A stretch of DNA of 64,000 nucleotides, taken from assembly GCA_902595125.1 (NCBI GenBank), contig CACJOY010000001.1:310001-374000 (forward strand), written 5' to 3'. The notes under the pieces are model-generated. The model ran no database searches. It had not been told where the DNA came from and saw nothing but the letters and a program-made list of their open reading frames with translations. Shown piece after piece: positions 27,521 through 36,206 of this stretch (the first letter of the stretch is position 1; the number at the start of each line of letters is the position of its first letter). Made by a program: the position numbers and the translations under genes. This stretch comes from an uncultured Pelagibacteraceae bacterium (lineage in GTDB: Bacteria > Pseudomonadota > Alphaproteobacteria > Pelagibacterales > Pelagibacteraceae).

Positions 27521-29863
27521 TTAATTCAATTCTATTAATTTAGAATAACTATCTTTATATGCAAAATCTTGGTAATCATCACATTTTAAATTATTATATT
27601 TAAGCATTCCTCCATTGAATTCTTGTTTTTTTTTATAAAGTGATACACAATTTCTAACTTTTTTAATTGATCCATCTGTTGAATTAACCATAGCACTATC
27701 TTTAGATGCAATTCCAATAAGTGATTCTTTAATAAAAAAATTATTCATTTTTAATTTTGAAGCTTCTCCAATTGAGACAGCTTTATCATTGCATTTGGAT
27801 AAATTTAAATTGCTTAAAAAATAATCTCCATATGAAAAGTCTAAGCAATCATTTCCTGAGTTAACAACCTCGATATTTTGAATTGATAAACTTGAAAAAT
27901 CTGCATCTAAACCATCAAAAAAAGAATTTATTATTTTCAATTTATCAATAGTTCCTTCTGTTCTAACTAGATTTAATGCATCTTCGCATTTACTATTAGA
28001 AATATTAAATTTTAAATTTTCAATTTTACTATCATAAATGTTAATACATCCACTTAGACCATTTGAGTCTCTATTTATAATATTCTGACTCGTATCTACA
28101 AAATCAAAAAATTCTATTTCCCAATTATTTAGATTACTATTAAAAAATAAAACTCTTGAATTAGAATTTTTCTTTGAAAATTTGATTTTTTTATTTTTTT
28201 CATCTATGTCAACTTCAATAGTTCCAAAAATTTTAACTCTGAAATCTTTTGTGATTAATAAATTATCATCTTTGATTTTGTTATTTTTTTCATCAATAAT
28301 TTTGAGATTTTTAAATTTATCTAAATCTCCTAAAAAAATTAATTCATCTCCATTAATATCCTTTAGATTTTGCTTAAGTGCTTTACGTAAATCTTTTGAA
28401 CTTAGTTTAATATTTTCACAATTATTCAATAATAGATCACATTTTTGAAATTCACTGCCTGATGTAAAAATATATGAGGCTTTAATTTTTTTTCTTATAG
28501 CTTCTTCATTTTTGATAGGATGTTGATTTAAATTAGAGACATTATAAATTTGATCATTCTCTAAATTCGATAATAAGATTAGATTTTTCTTAATCAATTT
28601 TAATATTGATATTAAATCCTTTTCTCTTACTTTTAATCCTCTAGTTTTTAGAGTTTCCTCTAAATTTTTAACGTCTATATTATCAATTTTTGAGACTATA
28701 TTGGGCGCCCCGACTCTTGCTGAATTAGTAAATTTAGCATTATTTTTAAGTTTTTGCTCAATATCAGAATGATAATTTGGTCCACTAAATTTATCTCCAG
28801 AAAAAATTTTTACATCACCATCATTATAAATTGGAATAAAATTTTTATTAGTTACATCAAAATAAAATCTTCTATCATCTCTACTTAACCCATGATCAGC
28901 ACCAATAGCATACATTAATGCATCAAACTCTGGTAAATTCTTAAAAAAGTTTTCATATTCAGTATTTTTTTGTGTTGTATAATAATCTATTAATCCACTT
29001 TGTTTAATATTACTTGAGTAAAAATGACTAGAAACATTCAAAGCTTGTAGTGTTTCGATTGCAGGTTTAACAAAAATTTTATTTTTCCGTATAAATTTTG
29101 ACTCTGTAATTCTAAACTTTGAGATACCTATTTCTTTTTCATCAATAACTTTTCCATCAATATTTTTGTTTTTCTCATATTTAAAACTAAATCTTTCATC
29201 ACCTGCATAGAATAAACCTTCTTGTAAAGCATTATATTCTAAAAATTCCTTTACTAATTTTTCTTGAAACAAAAATTTATATTTTTTATTATTATATTTT
29301 ACATATGCATAAGTTGTTCTTGGTGCATAAAAATCTATTTCTTGAAAAAGTGAGGTTGCGAAAATCTCATTTCCTTCTTCTCTTGTTTTTGGTATCAATA
29401 ATCTAAACTCTACGATTCCAAAAATATTTCCTTCTAATAACTTTACTTTCAAGCTTGGTATGACATAAATTGGATCATATCCTGGACCATAATCTCTGTA
29501 ATGGTCCACTAAATCACCATGGGGTTTAATCTTTGCCTTCAATACACAATCAAACCCATATTTGTTTTGAATTCTTAAAGTAGCTTTTATGAATTTAGCA
29601 TCATAAGTAAAACTTTTATCTTCTTGCTCTGATATATGAGTATTTAATATAGTCTTTTTCCATTTTCTTTCATCATCAATATTTAAATCAATTTGAATTT
29701 CACTAAAATTATCAACTTTATTATTTCTATGTCCTTCATAATCTAATTCATTACAATTTTTAACATTTTTAGATAAAATCGCTTTATCTTCATAATCATC
29801 TATAAAAATATAAAATATTAATAAAATTAAAAAAATAAAAGAAAACGGTATCAATTTTTTCAT
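27521..29863 (-). CDS. CotH-like kinase fused to a parallel beta-helix, cassette 1
   Basis: A 780-residue protein with an N-terminal membrane anchor or signal (IPFSFIFLILLIFYIF). The CotH-like part, about 55-450, contains KIKPHGD (111-117), HGLSRDD (324-330) and IPIYNDGD, with a DGD acidic motif at 348-350 that should bind metal-ATP. From about 600 on, repeated short strands (SKCEDALNLV, FFDGLDADF, GNDCLDFSYG, DKAVSIGEAS) form a right-handed parallel beta-helix like that of polysaccharide lyases and periplasmic Cas-type repeats. Tightly packed between DUF4956 and VTC genes. The function of this fusion is not known to me. Confidence 0.78.
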   Translation of the reverse strand: MKKLIPFSFIFLILLIFYIFIDDYEDKAILSKNVKNCNELDYEGHRNNKVDNFSEIQIDLNIDDERKWKKTILNTHISEQEDKSFTYDAKFIKATLRIQNKYGFDCVLKAKIKPHGDLVDHYRDYGPGYDPIYVIPSLKVKLLEGNIFGIVEFRLLIPKTREEGNEIFATSLFQEIDFYAPRTTYAYVKYNNKKYKFLFQEKLVKEFLEYNALQEGLFYAGDERFSFKYEKNKNIDGKVIDEKEIGISKFRITESKFIRKNKIFVKPAIETLQALNVSSHFYSSNIKQSGLIDYYTTQKNTEYENFFKNLPEFDALMYAIGADHGLSRDDRRFYFDVTNKNFIPIYNDGDVKIFSGDKFSGPNYHSDIEQKLKNNAKFTNSARVGAPNIVSKIDNIDVKNLEETLKTRGLKVREKDLISILKLIKKNLILLSNLENDQIYNVSNLNQHPIKNEEAIRKKIKASYIFTSGSEFQKCDLLLNNCENIKLSSKDLRKALKQNLKDINGDELIFLGDLDKFKNLKIIDEKNNKIKDDNLLITKDFRVKIFGTIEVDIDEKNKKIKFSKKNSNSRVLFFNSNLNNWEIEFFDFVDTSQNIINRDSNGLSGCINIYDSKIENLKFNISNSKCEDALNLVRTEGTIDKLKIINSFFDGLDADFSSLSIQNIEVVNSGNDCLDFSYGDYFLSNLNLSKCNDKAVSIGEASKLKMNNFFIKESLIGIASKDSAMVNSTDGSIKKVRNCVSLYKKKQEFNGGMLKYNNLKCDDYQDFAYKDSYSKLIELN

Positions 29864-29874
29864 TGTTAGTAGAC

Positions 29875-30525
29875 TTAATTCACTAATGATGATGTTTTAT
29901 ATGTTATGGTGTTTTCATCTTCAGAAATTTCTTGCAAAAACTTATTTAGATCGTCTTTTGTTTTAAAAACAAGTTTATACCAATATTGATTATCGGATTT
30001 TGAATAAAAAGATTCTACTAGATTTAAACTATCCTGTATTAATATATTTTTTTTTCTTGTTGATACCTCTAATACGTTTGTTGCTATCCCTTCGTTGAAA
30101 GAAAGCTGATAAAGTTCAAATTTAAAATATTTTAAAACTCTCTGAAATATTTCTACGCCTAAAATTGTTACTAGGACAATTGTTAATAACAATAGTGCAA
30201 GTTTAGCACTAACTCCTGCTGCAATACCTAGTGTTAGCAATGCAAAATACATCGTTAATTCAAAATTACTTCTTACTGGATGTCTGAATCTTACAATCGA
30301 TAAAGCACCAATCATACCTAAAGACAAAGCTATATCTCCAGCTATTACGGTTGTTATAATATAAGCAATGTTAGGTAATAAAATAAAAGTTCCTAGGAAA
30401 TGATAAGTTCTAACCCAATTTTGTCCCACTAATGATAATGAAGATCTTAAAATTATACCAGAAAGACTTAAAAATATTACTATGTGAATTGGTGACAAAT
30501 CATTTAACATTCTTTTTTGTAACAC
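29875..30525 (-). CDS. DUF4956 family membrane protein, cassette 1
   Basis: A 216-residue protein with four or five membrane helices in the first 150 residues and a small soluble C-terminal domain. The family hallmark GALSIVRFR is at 73-81, followed by HPVRSNFEL. The C-terminal 70 residues are a ferredoxin-like or ACT-like alpha/beta unit. It is the first gene of the cassette, 11 bases before the CotH gene and 22 bases after the carbamoyltransferase gene, and presumably forms the membrane base for the kinase and polymerase. Confidence 0.85.
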   Translation of the reverse strand: MLQKRMLNDLSPIHIVIFLSLSGIILRSSLSLVGQNWVRTYHFLGTFILLPNIAYIITTVIAGDIALSLGMIGALSIVRFRHPVRSNFELTMYFALLTLGIAAGVSAKLALLLLTIVLVTILGVEIFQRVLKYFKFELYQLSFNEGIATNVLEVSTRKKNILIQDSLNLVESFYSKSDNQYWYKLVFKTKDDLNKFLQEISEDENTITYKTSSLVN

Positions 30526-30547
30526 AGAAATTATGTAAAAAATAGAG

Positions 30548-32383
30548 CTAATCTAATTCAAATTCTTTAGTGTAATCTTTTTTCAGATTTGGATTTTGTT
30601 TTTTTTTATCTAAGATACAGTTACCTATTACTAGATAATCTAATTCTGTTCCCATAAAACAATTAAATGCATCAGTGGGTGAATTAACAATTGGTTCTCC
30701 TCTTACATTAAATGATGTATTTACTAAAACTGGACATCCTGTTTTTTCCTTAAATTTTGATATTAAGTCATGGTAATGTTTATTTGTATTTTTATTTACT
30801 GTTTGAATTCTAGCTGAATAATCAACATGGGTCACTGCCGGTATTTCAGATCTTTTTATATTCAATTTATCTATTCCAAAAAGGTTTTTTTGCTCCTCTG
30901 TCATTACAATTTTTTTTTCTGATTTAATATCAGAAACTAAAAGCATATACGGGCTGTCGATATTGATATTAAACCATTCTGATAAATCTTCTCTTAAAAT
31001 TGATGGAGCAAATGGTCTAAAACTTTCTCTATACTTCACTTTTAAATTAAGATTTTTTTGCATTTTATCTGATCTTGGATCACCTAAAATAGACCTGCCT
31101 CCCAACGCTCTAGGACCAAATTCCATTCTTCCCTGAAACCATCCAATTGCTTTTTCATTAGCTAAATGTTCAGAAGTTTTACTAATTAAATTATCATATT
31201 CTAAAACTTCAAATCTAGCTCCCAATAATTCTAATTCTTTTTCTATTTCTTTTTGGCTAAATTCTGTTCCTAAAAAAGATCCTTGCATATCATCATTTAC
31301 ATTAAGTTCTCTTTTGTTTCCTTGTTCTAGATGCCAAAGAGCGAGAGCAGCCCCTAATGAACCTCCAGCATCTCCTGCTGCGGGCTGTATCCAAATATTA
31401 TCGAAAATCTTTTCTTGAAGAATTTTTCCGTTAGCTACACAATTTAGTGCTACACCACCAGCTAAACATAAATTTTTTATGCCATATTCTTTTCGAATAG
31501 ATTTTGCTAAATTAATCATAATCTCCTCGGTAACTTTTTGAATGGACGCAGCAATATCCATGTGAAATTGAGTTATTTTTTCATTTTGAGGATTTCGAGG
31601 TTTTTGACCAAACAAGTTAGAAAATTTATCATTTGTCATAGTAAGACCAGTTGCATAATTAAAATATTTTTGATCTAATCTAAAAGTTCCATCATCTTTA
31701 ATATCAAGTAATTCTTTTACTTTATCTTCATAAATTGGATTTCCATAAGGAGCTAAACCCATTAATTTATATTCGCCGCTATTAACTTTAAAACCTGTAT
31801 AATATGTGAATGCAGAATAAAGTAATCCAAGAGAATGTGGGAAATGGATTTCTTTTTTAATTTCTAGATTATTATCTTTTCCAACTGCTACAGTGGTTGT
31901 TGCCCATTCACCTACTCCATCTGCTGTTAACACAACCGCCTCATCAAAAGGTGATGGAAAAAAAGCACTCGCGGCATGGCTTAAATGATGATCTGAAAAG
32001 TAAATATTTTGATCAGATTTATAATTTTGATCATGTTCTTTCAATTTATTAAACAAAAAATTCTTTTGAAAAAGTTTTTCTTTAATCCATAATGGCATTG
32101 CTTTAGAAAAAGAAATAAAACCCTTTGGAGCAAAAGCAACATATGTTTCTAATAATCTCTCAAATTTTAAAAATGGTTTTTCAAAAAAAACAATTTGGTC
32201 TACTTGGCTCAATTTTATATTTGCATATTTTAAAACAAATTCAATTGCATGATGTGGGTACCTTGGGTCATGTTTTTTTCTAGTAAATCTTTCCTCTTGA
32301 GCCGCTGCTAGTATCTTTCCATCTTTTAAAAGACAAGCTGCACTATCATGATAGAATGCAGATATTCCCAAGATTGTTTTCAT
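30548..32383 (-). CDS. Carbamoyltransferase, NodU/CmcH/SxtI family
   Basis: A 611-residue two-domain enzyme. The N-terminal Kae1-like domain has GISAFYHDSAACLL and the metal-binding histidines of SDHHLSHAASAFF (about 129-141). The C-terminal YrdC-like domain has GWFQGRMEFGPRALGGRSIL, which handles carbamoyl phosphate and ATP. The enzyme transfers a carbamoyl group to a hydroxyl of a sugar, antibiotic or toxin. Here it is adjoined by SGNH, DUF5989 and SxtJ-like genes, the set known beside such enzymes including saxitoxin SxtI. A carbamoylated surface sugar is the likeliest product in this setting. Confidence 0.93.
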   Translation of the reverse strand: MKTILGISAFYHDSAACLLKDGKILAAAQEERFTRKKHDPRYPHHAIEFVLKYANIKLSQVDQIVFFEKPFLKFERLLETYVAFAPKGFISFSKAMPLWIKEKLFQKNFLFNKLKEHDQNYKSDQNIYFSDHHLSHAASAFFPSPFDEAVVLTADGVGEWATTTVAVGKDNNLEIKKEIHFPHSLGLLYSAFTYYTGFKVNSGEYKLMGLAPYGNPIYEDKVKELLDIKDDGTFRLDQKYFNYATGLTMTNDKFSNLFGQKPRNPQNEKITQFHMDIAASIQKVTEEIMINLAKSIRKEYGIKNLCLAGGVALNCVANGKILQEKIFDNIWIQPAAGDAGGSLGAALALWHLEQGNKRELNVNDDMQGSFLGTEFSQKEIEKELELLGARFEVLEYDNLISKTSEHLANEKAIGWFQGRMEFGPRALGGRSILGDPRSDKMQKNLNLKVKYRESFRPFAPSILREDLSEWFNINIDSPYMLLVSDIKSEKKIVMTEEQKNLFGIDKLNIKRSEIPAVTHVDYSARIQTVNKNTNKHYHDLISKFKEKTGCPVLVNTSFNVRGEPIVNSPTDAFNCFMGTELDYLVIGNCILDKKKQNPNLKKDYTKEFELD

Positions 32384-33454
32384 TTAGAAATTATCCTTTA
32401 ATATTTTTAAAACACAATTTTGAATAAGTTCGTATCCTTTTTTATTTGGATGAAGATCATATTTATGAAACATACTTAAATCATTATTCATATCACAAAA
32501 ATACTCTTTAATTTTATTTTCTTTAAAAAATTTTTTTATAACCTTTGTTTCATAAGAGTCTTTTTTAAACATGATTTCACCTGCATCTCTTATTCGAATA
32601 AAGACAATTTCATCTTTATATTTCTTTTTAAATCTCTTTATACTTTCTAAATTTATTTTAATAACATCATTGTTTTTAAGTCTTAAAGTATTTATTGATG
32701 TCCTTAAATATTGATATAGAAAAAGATTTTTTATAAAAAGTCTTAAATTTATCTCTTTATTCTTATTTCTGTTTAAAAGTTTATTACTAAGATATTTCTC
32801 TACATCAAAATCTCTATCATTTGGTATACTTTGTGGATTATTCTTATAATCGCAATTTAAATGATTAATTATACACATTGAATTGTTTAATAAAATTATA
32901 TTTCTTCTTATATCTTGACTTATAAATATAATAACTCTTTTTTTAATATTAAGTTCTTTTGATAAATAATTATCTAAATTAAAAAATTGTATAAACCCTG
33001 TTGCTCCAAGCCCAGCATTAATTATTTGAAATTTTTTATATTTAAACTCAAAATCATCTAGCCAAGGTTCAGATCCTGTACCTTTTGTGAATGAATCACC
33101 TAAAAATAAAATAGACTCTTTTTTTTTATCCAAATTTTTTGATTGTACTAAACCATAATTGTTGGTTGAAAAATTATAATCCCAAATTTTGATTAATTTA
33201 TTTTCTTTTTCATCTATAAAAAAATTTAAGAACCTTTTTTCCTTAATATTTTTTTCGTATAGATAAAAATTTTGAAAAGGTTCAAACAATTTACCTTCTT
33301 CATAAACTCTAATTACATTTGAATATCTATTATCATTTGTAAATTTTATGTCTTTTATTTTGGAGTATAATCTTAATAAAAATTCTAAACTTATAAGAAT
33401 CAGAATACTAAGTAAAAAAAATATAAAAATATTAATTGCTAACTTTTTAAACAT
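32384..33454 (-). CDS. SGNH/GDSL-like protein of the carbamoyltransferase module
   Basis: A 356-residue protein with one N-terminal transmembrane anchor (NIFIFFLLSILILISLEFLL). The SGNH block I reads SILFLGDSFTKGTGSE, INAGLGATGFIQFFNL gives block II (G), and LSMFHKYDLHPNKKGYELI supplies the DxxH pair at the C-terminus. It is likely an extracytoplasmic esterase or acyl/carbamoyl-handling protein. The stop codon directly abuts the carbamoyltransferase start. This gene family is a regular neighbour of NodU/CmcH enzymes with DUF5989 and SxtJ. Confidence 0.82.
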   Translation of the reverse strand: MFKKLAINIFIFFLLSILILISLEFLLRLYSKIKDIKFTNDNRYSNVIRVYEEGKLFEPFQNFYLYEKNIKEKRFLNFFIDEKENKLIKIWDYNFSTNNYGLVQSKNLDKKKESILFLGDSFTKGTGSEPWLDDFEFKYKKFQIINAGLGATGFIQFFNLDNYLSKELNIKKRVIIFISQDIRRNIILLNNSMCIINHLNCDYKNNPQSIPNDRDFDVEKYLSNKLLNRNKNKEINLRLFIKNLFLYQYLRTSINTLRLKNNDVIKINLESIKRFKKKYKDEIVFIRIRDAGEIMFKKDSYETKVIKKFFKENKIKEYFCDMNNDLSMFHKYDLHPNKKGYELIQNCVLKILKDNF

Positions 33455-33496
33455 AATGCTCTTTTAAACACTTCGTTATATAATTTTTAATTTATA

Positions 33497-33646
33497 TTAG
33501 AATATTGTGTAAATAAAAGGTGCAACAGCTGAACCTTGGGTTAAAACTATTAATCCCCCAAATAAAACCAAAACGATTATAATTGGTAAAAGCCAATATT
33601 TTTTTCTTACTTTTAAAAATTCCCAAAATTCTTTTATAAAACTCAT
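33497..33646 (-). CDS. DUF5989 family small membrane protein (SxtK-like position)
   Basis: ATG 33646 to stop 33499-33497, 49 residues. It has the conserved order FIKEFWEFLKVRKKYWLLP, a hydrophobic helix, then LTQGSAVAPFIY at the end, which I recognise as DUF5989. Members are found beside NodU/CmcH carbamoyltransferases, and the position equals that of sxtK in saxitoxin clusters (that equivalence is inference). One base separates it from the SxtJ-like gene. Confidence 0.85.
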   Translation of the reverse strand: MSFIKEFWEFLKVRKKYWLLPIIIVLVLFGGLIVLTQGSAVAPFIYTIF

Positions 33647-33647
33647 T

Positions 33648-34031
33648 TTAAAATTGATTTTTCATTTTACTTTTTGGACCATCTTTTTCAATCCAATAAG
33701 ATTTATTTTTATTATATTTCAAATTTAATACGTCTTTTCCTAATAATCTCATTAAATAACCTATTGGTGTTACAACTAAAAAAAATATTATTCCCATAAT
33801 TAATGGTGCAATCAGTTTTCCTAAAAAAATCCCAAACCTGAACCAAAGCTTATTTAAAGGGGTCAAGATTTTGGAATTTAACAATCCCAATACCAGAAAG
33901 ATTAAAGAGATTACTAAAGACCATAATCTTAAATCTTGATTACTAATTAAAGGATATAAAGCTATAATTAAAAATACTATAAAAAAAACAATCCCAAAAC
34001 TTCTATTAGAGCTTATTTTAATATCATTCAT
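33648..34031 (-). CDS. SxtJ family membrane protein
   Basis: A 127-residue protein with three or four membrane helices. FGIVFFIVFLIIALYPLIS, LTPLNKLWFRFGIFLGKLIA and FFLVVTPIGYLMRLLGKDVL are the family landmarks, ending in a basic, polar tail. It precedes DUF5989, SGNH and the carbamoyltransferase. It overlaps the 3' end of xsc by 8 bases, so this membrane module is transcribed through from the sulfoacetaldehyde gene. Confidence 0.83.
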   Translation of the reverse strand: MNDIKISSNRSFGIVFFIVFLIIALYPLISNQDLRLWSLVISLIFLVLGLLNSKILTPLNKLWFRFGIFLGKLIAPLIMGIIFFLVVTPIGYLMRLLGKDVLNLKYNKNKSYWIEKDGPKSKMKNQF

Positions 34032-35808
34032 TTAAAGATTTTTGAGGCTTCATATCTGCTTTATTTATACCTGCAACTTTAACTGGTTTTTTCATAGCGT
34101 CTCTTCTAAAAGGCTCTCCTAATTCTTGGTTCAAAATTACCTCAATAAAAGTTGTGACTCCTTTTTTTTGGTCTTCACATGATTGTTTTATTGCTGTCGT
34201 TGTTTCTTCCATTGTTTTAACTGTAATTCCTTTTAAACCACAAGCATCAGCTACTTTTGCATAACTTAATTCTGGGTCTAACTCTGTTCCAACAAAGTTA
34301 TTGTCAAACCAAAGCGTAGTATTTCTTTTTTCTGCACCCCATTGATAGTTTCTAAAGATGACCATTGTAATTGCTGGCCATTCATTTCTAGCACAAGAGC
34401 TCATTTCATTCATACTTATTCCGAATGCTCCATCTCCTGCAAAACCAATCACTGGTGTGTTTGGACATCCAATTTTTGCTCCCAAAATTGAGGGAAACCC
34501 ATAACCACAAGGTCCAAATAAACCAGGTGCTAAATATTTTCTTGGTTTTTCAAAAGTAGGATAAGCATTACCAATTGCACAATTATTTCCAATATCACTT
34601 GAGATTATTACATCCTCTGGCATTCCAGCTTGTATTGCTCTCCAGGCTTGTCTTGGTGACATTCTATCTTTGTCTCTTTCTCTTGCTTCTTTGTTCCAAA
34701 CTGTTCCTTCATCATCATCTTCATGATCTAAGCTAGATAATTTCTGTAACCATGCAGATTTTGTTTGATGAATTAATTCTTTTCTTTTCTGTCTGTCAAT
34801 ATCACCTGCATTAGAGGATAACTTGTCAAAAATTTGTTGAGCAACTAATTTTGCATCACCGCTTATTCCAACTGTTACTTTTTTTGTCAAACCGATTCTA
34901 TCTGGATTTATATCAACTTGAATTATATTCGCATTTTTTGGCCAATAATCTATTCCATATCCTGGAAGGGTTGAAAATGGATTTAATCTTGTGCCTAAAG
35001 CTAAAATAACATCTGCTTTCGAAATTAACTCCATTGCTGCTTTTGATCCATTATAACCTAATGGTCCCACAGCTAATGGATGACTTCCTGGAAAACTATC
35101 GTTATGTTGATAACCTGAGCAAACAGGTGAGTCTAATTTTTCAGCAAGTTTTTTTGTCTCACTTATTGCATCACCAATTACAACTCCTGCACCAGATAAA
35201 ATAACAGGAAACTTAGCATTAGATAAAAGTTTTGATGCTTTATCTATTGCCTCAGCTCCACCGCTTTGTCTTTCTAGTCTTACAATTGGTGGCAGTTCAA
35301 TATCAATAACTTGAGTCCAATAATCTCTAGGAACATTTATTTGTGCTGGTGCTGATCCTCTTATCGCTTTTTCTATAACTCTGTTTAAAACTTCTGCCAT
35401 TCTTGAAGGGTCTCTTACTTCCTCTTGATAACAAACCATGTCTTTAAATAAATTCATTTGTTCAACTTCTTGGAAACCACCTTGTCCCATAGTTTTATTT
35501 GCAGCTTGAGGTGTGACTAGTAATAAAGGGGTGTGATTCCAGTAAGCAGTTTTAATTGGCGTTACCAATCCAGTTATACCAGGCCCATTTTGAGCAATAA
35601 CCATAGACATTTTTCCAGTAGATCTTGTGTAACCATCTGCAATTAATCCTCCATTTGTTTCATGAGCAACATCCCAAAAAGTTATTCCTGCATCAGGAAA
35701 AATGTCTGAGATAGGCATAAACGCCGAACCTATAATACCAAAAGCATGTTCAATTCCGTGCATTTGTAAAACTTTTACAAAGGCTTCCTCGGTTGTCATT
35801 TTCGTCAT
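34024..35808 (-). CDS. xsc: Sulfoacetaldehyde acetyltransferase (Xsc)
   Basis: A 594-residue thiamine-diphosphate enzyme that converts sulfoacetaldehyde and phosphate to acetyl phosphate and sulfite. The N-terminal segment TTEEAFVKVLQMHGIEHAFG, the cofactor glutamate E50 (DVAHETNGG), AQNGPGITGLVTPIKTAYWN and FQEVEQMNLFKDMV are all Xsc-like rather than acetolactate-synthase-like. The ThDP-Mg motif is GDGAFGISMNEM. It is divergent from suyAB, together forming a sulfonate-degradation locus. A ribosome site AAAGG precedes the start. Its 3' end overlaps the SxtJ-like gene. Confidence 0.95.
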   Translation of the reverse strand: MTKMTTEEAFVKVLQMHGIEHAFGIIGSAFMPISDIFPDAGITFWDVAHETNGGLIADGYTRSTGKMSMVIAQNGPGITGLVTPIKTAYWNHTPLLLVTPQAANKTMGQGGFQEVEQMNLFKDMVCYQEEVRDPSRMAEVLNRVIEKAIRGSAPAQINVPRDYWTQVIDIELPPIVRLERQSGGAEAIDKASKLLSNAKFPVILSGAGVVIGDAISETKKLAEKLDSPVCSGYQHNDSFPGSHPLAVGPLGYNGSKAAMELISKADVILALGTRLNPFSTLPGYGIDYWPKNANIIQVDINPDRIGLTKKVTVGISGDAKLVAQQIFDKLSSNAGDIDRQKRKELIHQTKSAWLQKLSSLDHEDDDEGTVWNKEARERDKDRMSPRQAWRAIQAGMPEDVIISSDIGNNCAIGNAYPTFEKPRKYLAPGLFGPCGYGFPSILGAKIGCPNTPVIGFAGDGAFGISMNEMSSCARNEWPAITMVIFRNYQWGAEKRNTTLWFDNNFVGTELDPELSYAKVADACGLKGITVKTMEETTTAIKQSCEDQKKGVTTFIEVILNQELGEPFRRDAMKKPVKVAGINKADMKPQKSLNE

Positions 35809-35855
35809 TAATTGACCTTTCTAAACAAATTGATTAAATAATTTTATAAAACTAT

Positions 35856-35883
35856 TTGTTAATTGACGCGATTAATATATAAG
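35856..35883 (+). promoter_or_regulatory. Candidate sigma-70-type promoter of suyAB
   Basis: TTGTTA (35856-35861) and TATAAG (35878-35883) with 16 bases between them, about 35 bases before the suyA start, in the only intergenic space shared with divergent xsc. The weak -35 would suit activation by a regulator. Low information content in such A+T-rich DNA makes this tentative. Confidence 0.35.
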
Positions 35884-35921
35884 ATTTCTCAAAATTCAAA
35901 CAAACAATTCGACACTATTTT

Positions 35922-36206
35922 ATGGCTACTGACATAATAATCCACGATAAAAAGGACAATGTTGGGGTAGTTGTAATTGAAAAAATAACCCCAAAACAGG
36001 ACTGTAAATGCTGGATTATGGAAGATGATAGCTCTACAGATATTCAATCAATAAACGAAATACCTTTAGGCCACAAGATTGCAATGGTTGATCTAAAAGA
36101 AGGCGATACAATCTTAAAATACGGCCATGATATTGGCAAGGTTGTGAAATCAATTAAAAAAGGTGAACATGTTCATGTTCATAACGTAAAAACTAAGAAG
36201 TGGTAA
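35922..36206 (+). CDS. suyA: (2R)-sulfolactate sulfo-lyase small subunit
   Basis: A 94-residue SAF-domain (UxaA N-terminal type) protein. Segments [34 protein letters not shown] and [20 protein letters not shown] mirror SuyA and the altronate dehydratase N-domain. With SuyB it eliminates sulfite from 3-sulfolactate to give pyruvate. It overlaps suyB by 7 bases. Without xsc and the exporters nearby it could be read as an altronate dehydratase subunit; the context makes SuyA much more likely. Confidence 0.88.
   Translation: MATDIIIHDKKDNVGVVVIEKITPKQDCKCWIMEDDSSTDIQSINEIPLGHKIAMVDLKEGDTILKYGHDIGKVVKSIKKGEHVHVHNVKTKKW

Noticed and set aside
30548-34031. Saxitoxin biosynthesis cluster
   Set aside because: Only the carbamoyltransferase-associated genes are present; no sxtA, sxtG or tailoring genes are visible.
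34024-35808. Acetolactate synthase call for the ThDP enzyme
   Set aside because: The N-terminal and central motifs match sulfoacetaldehyde acetyltransferase, and the suyAB/exporter neighbours support that.
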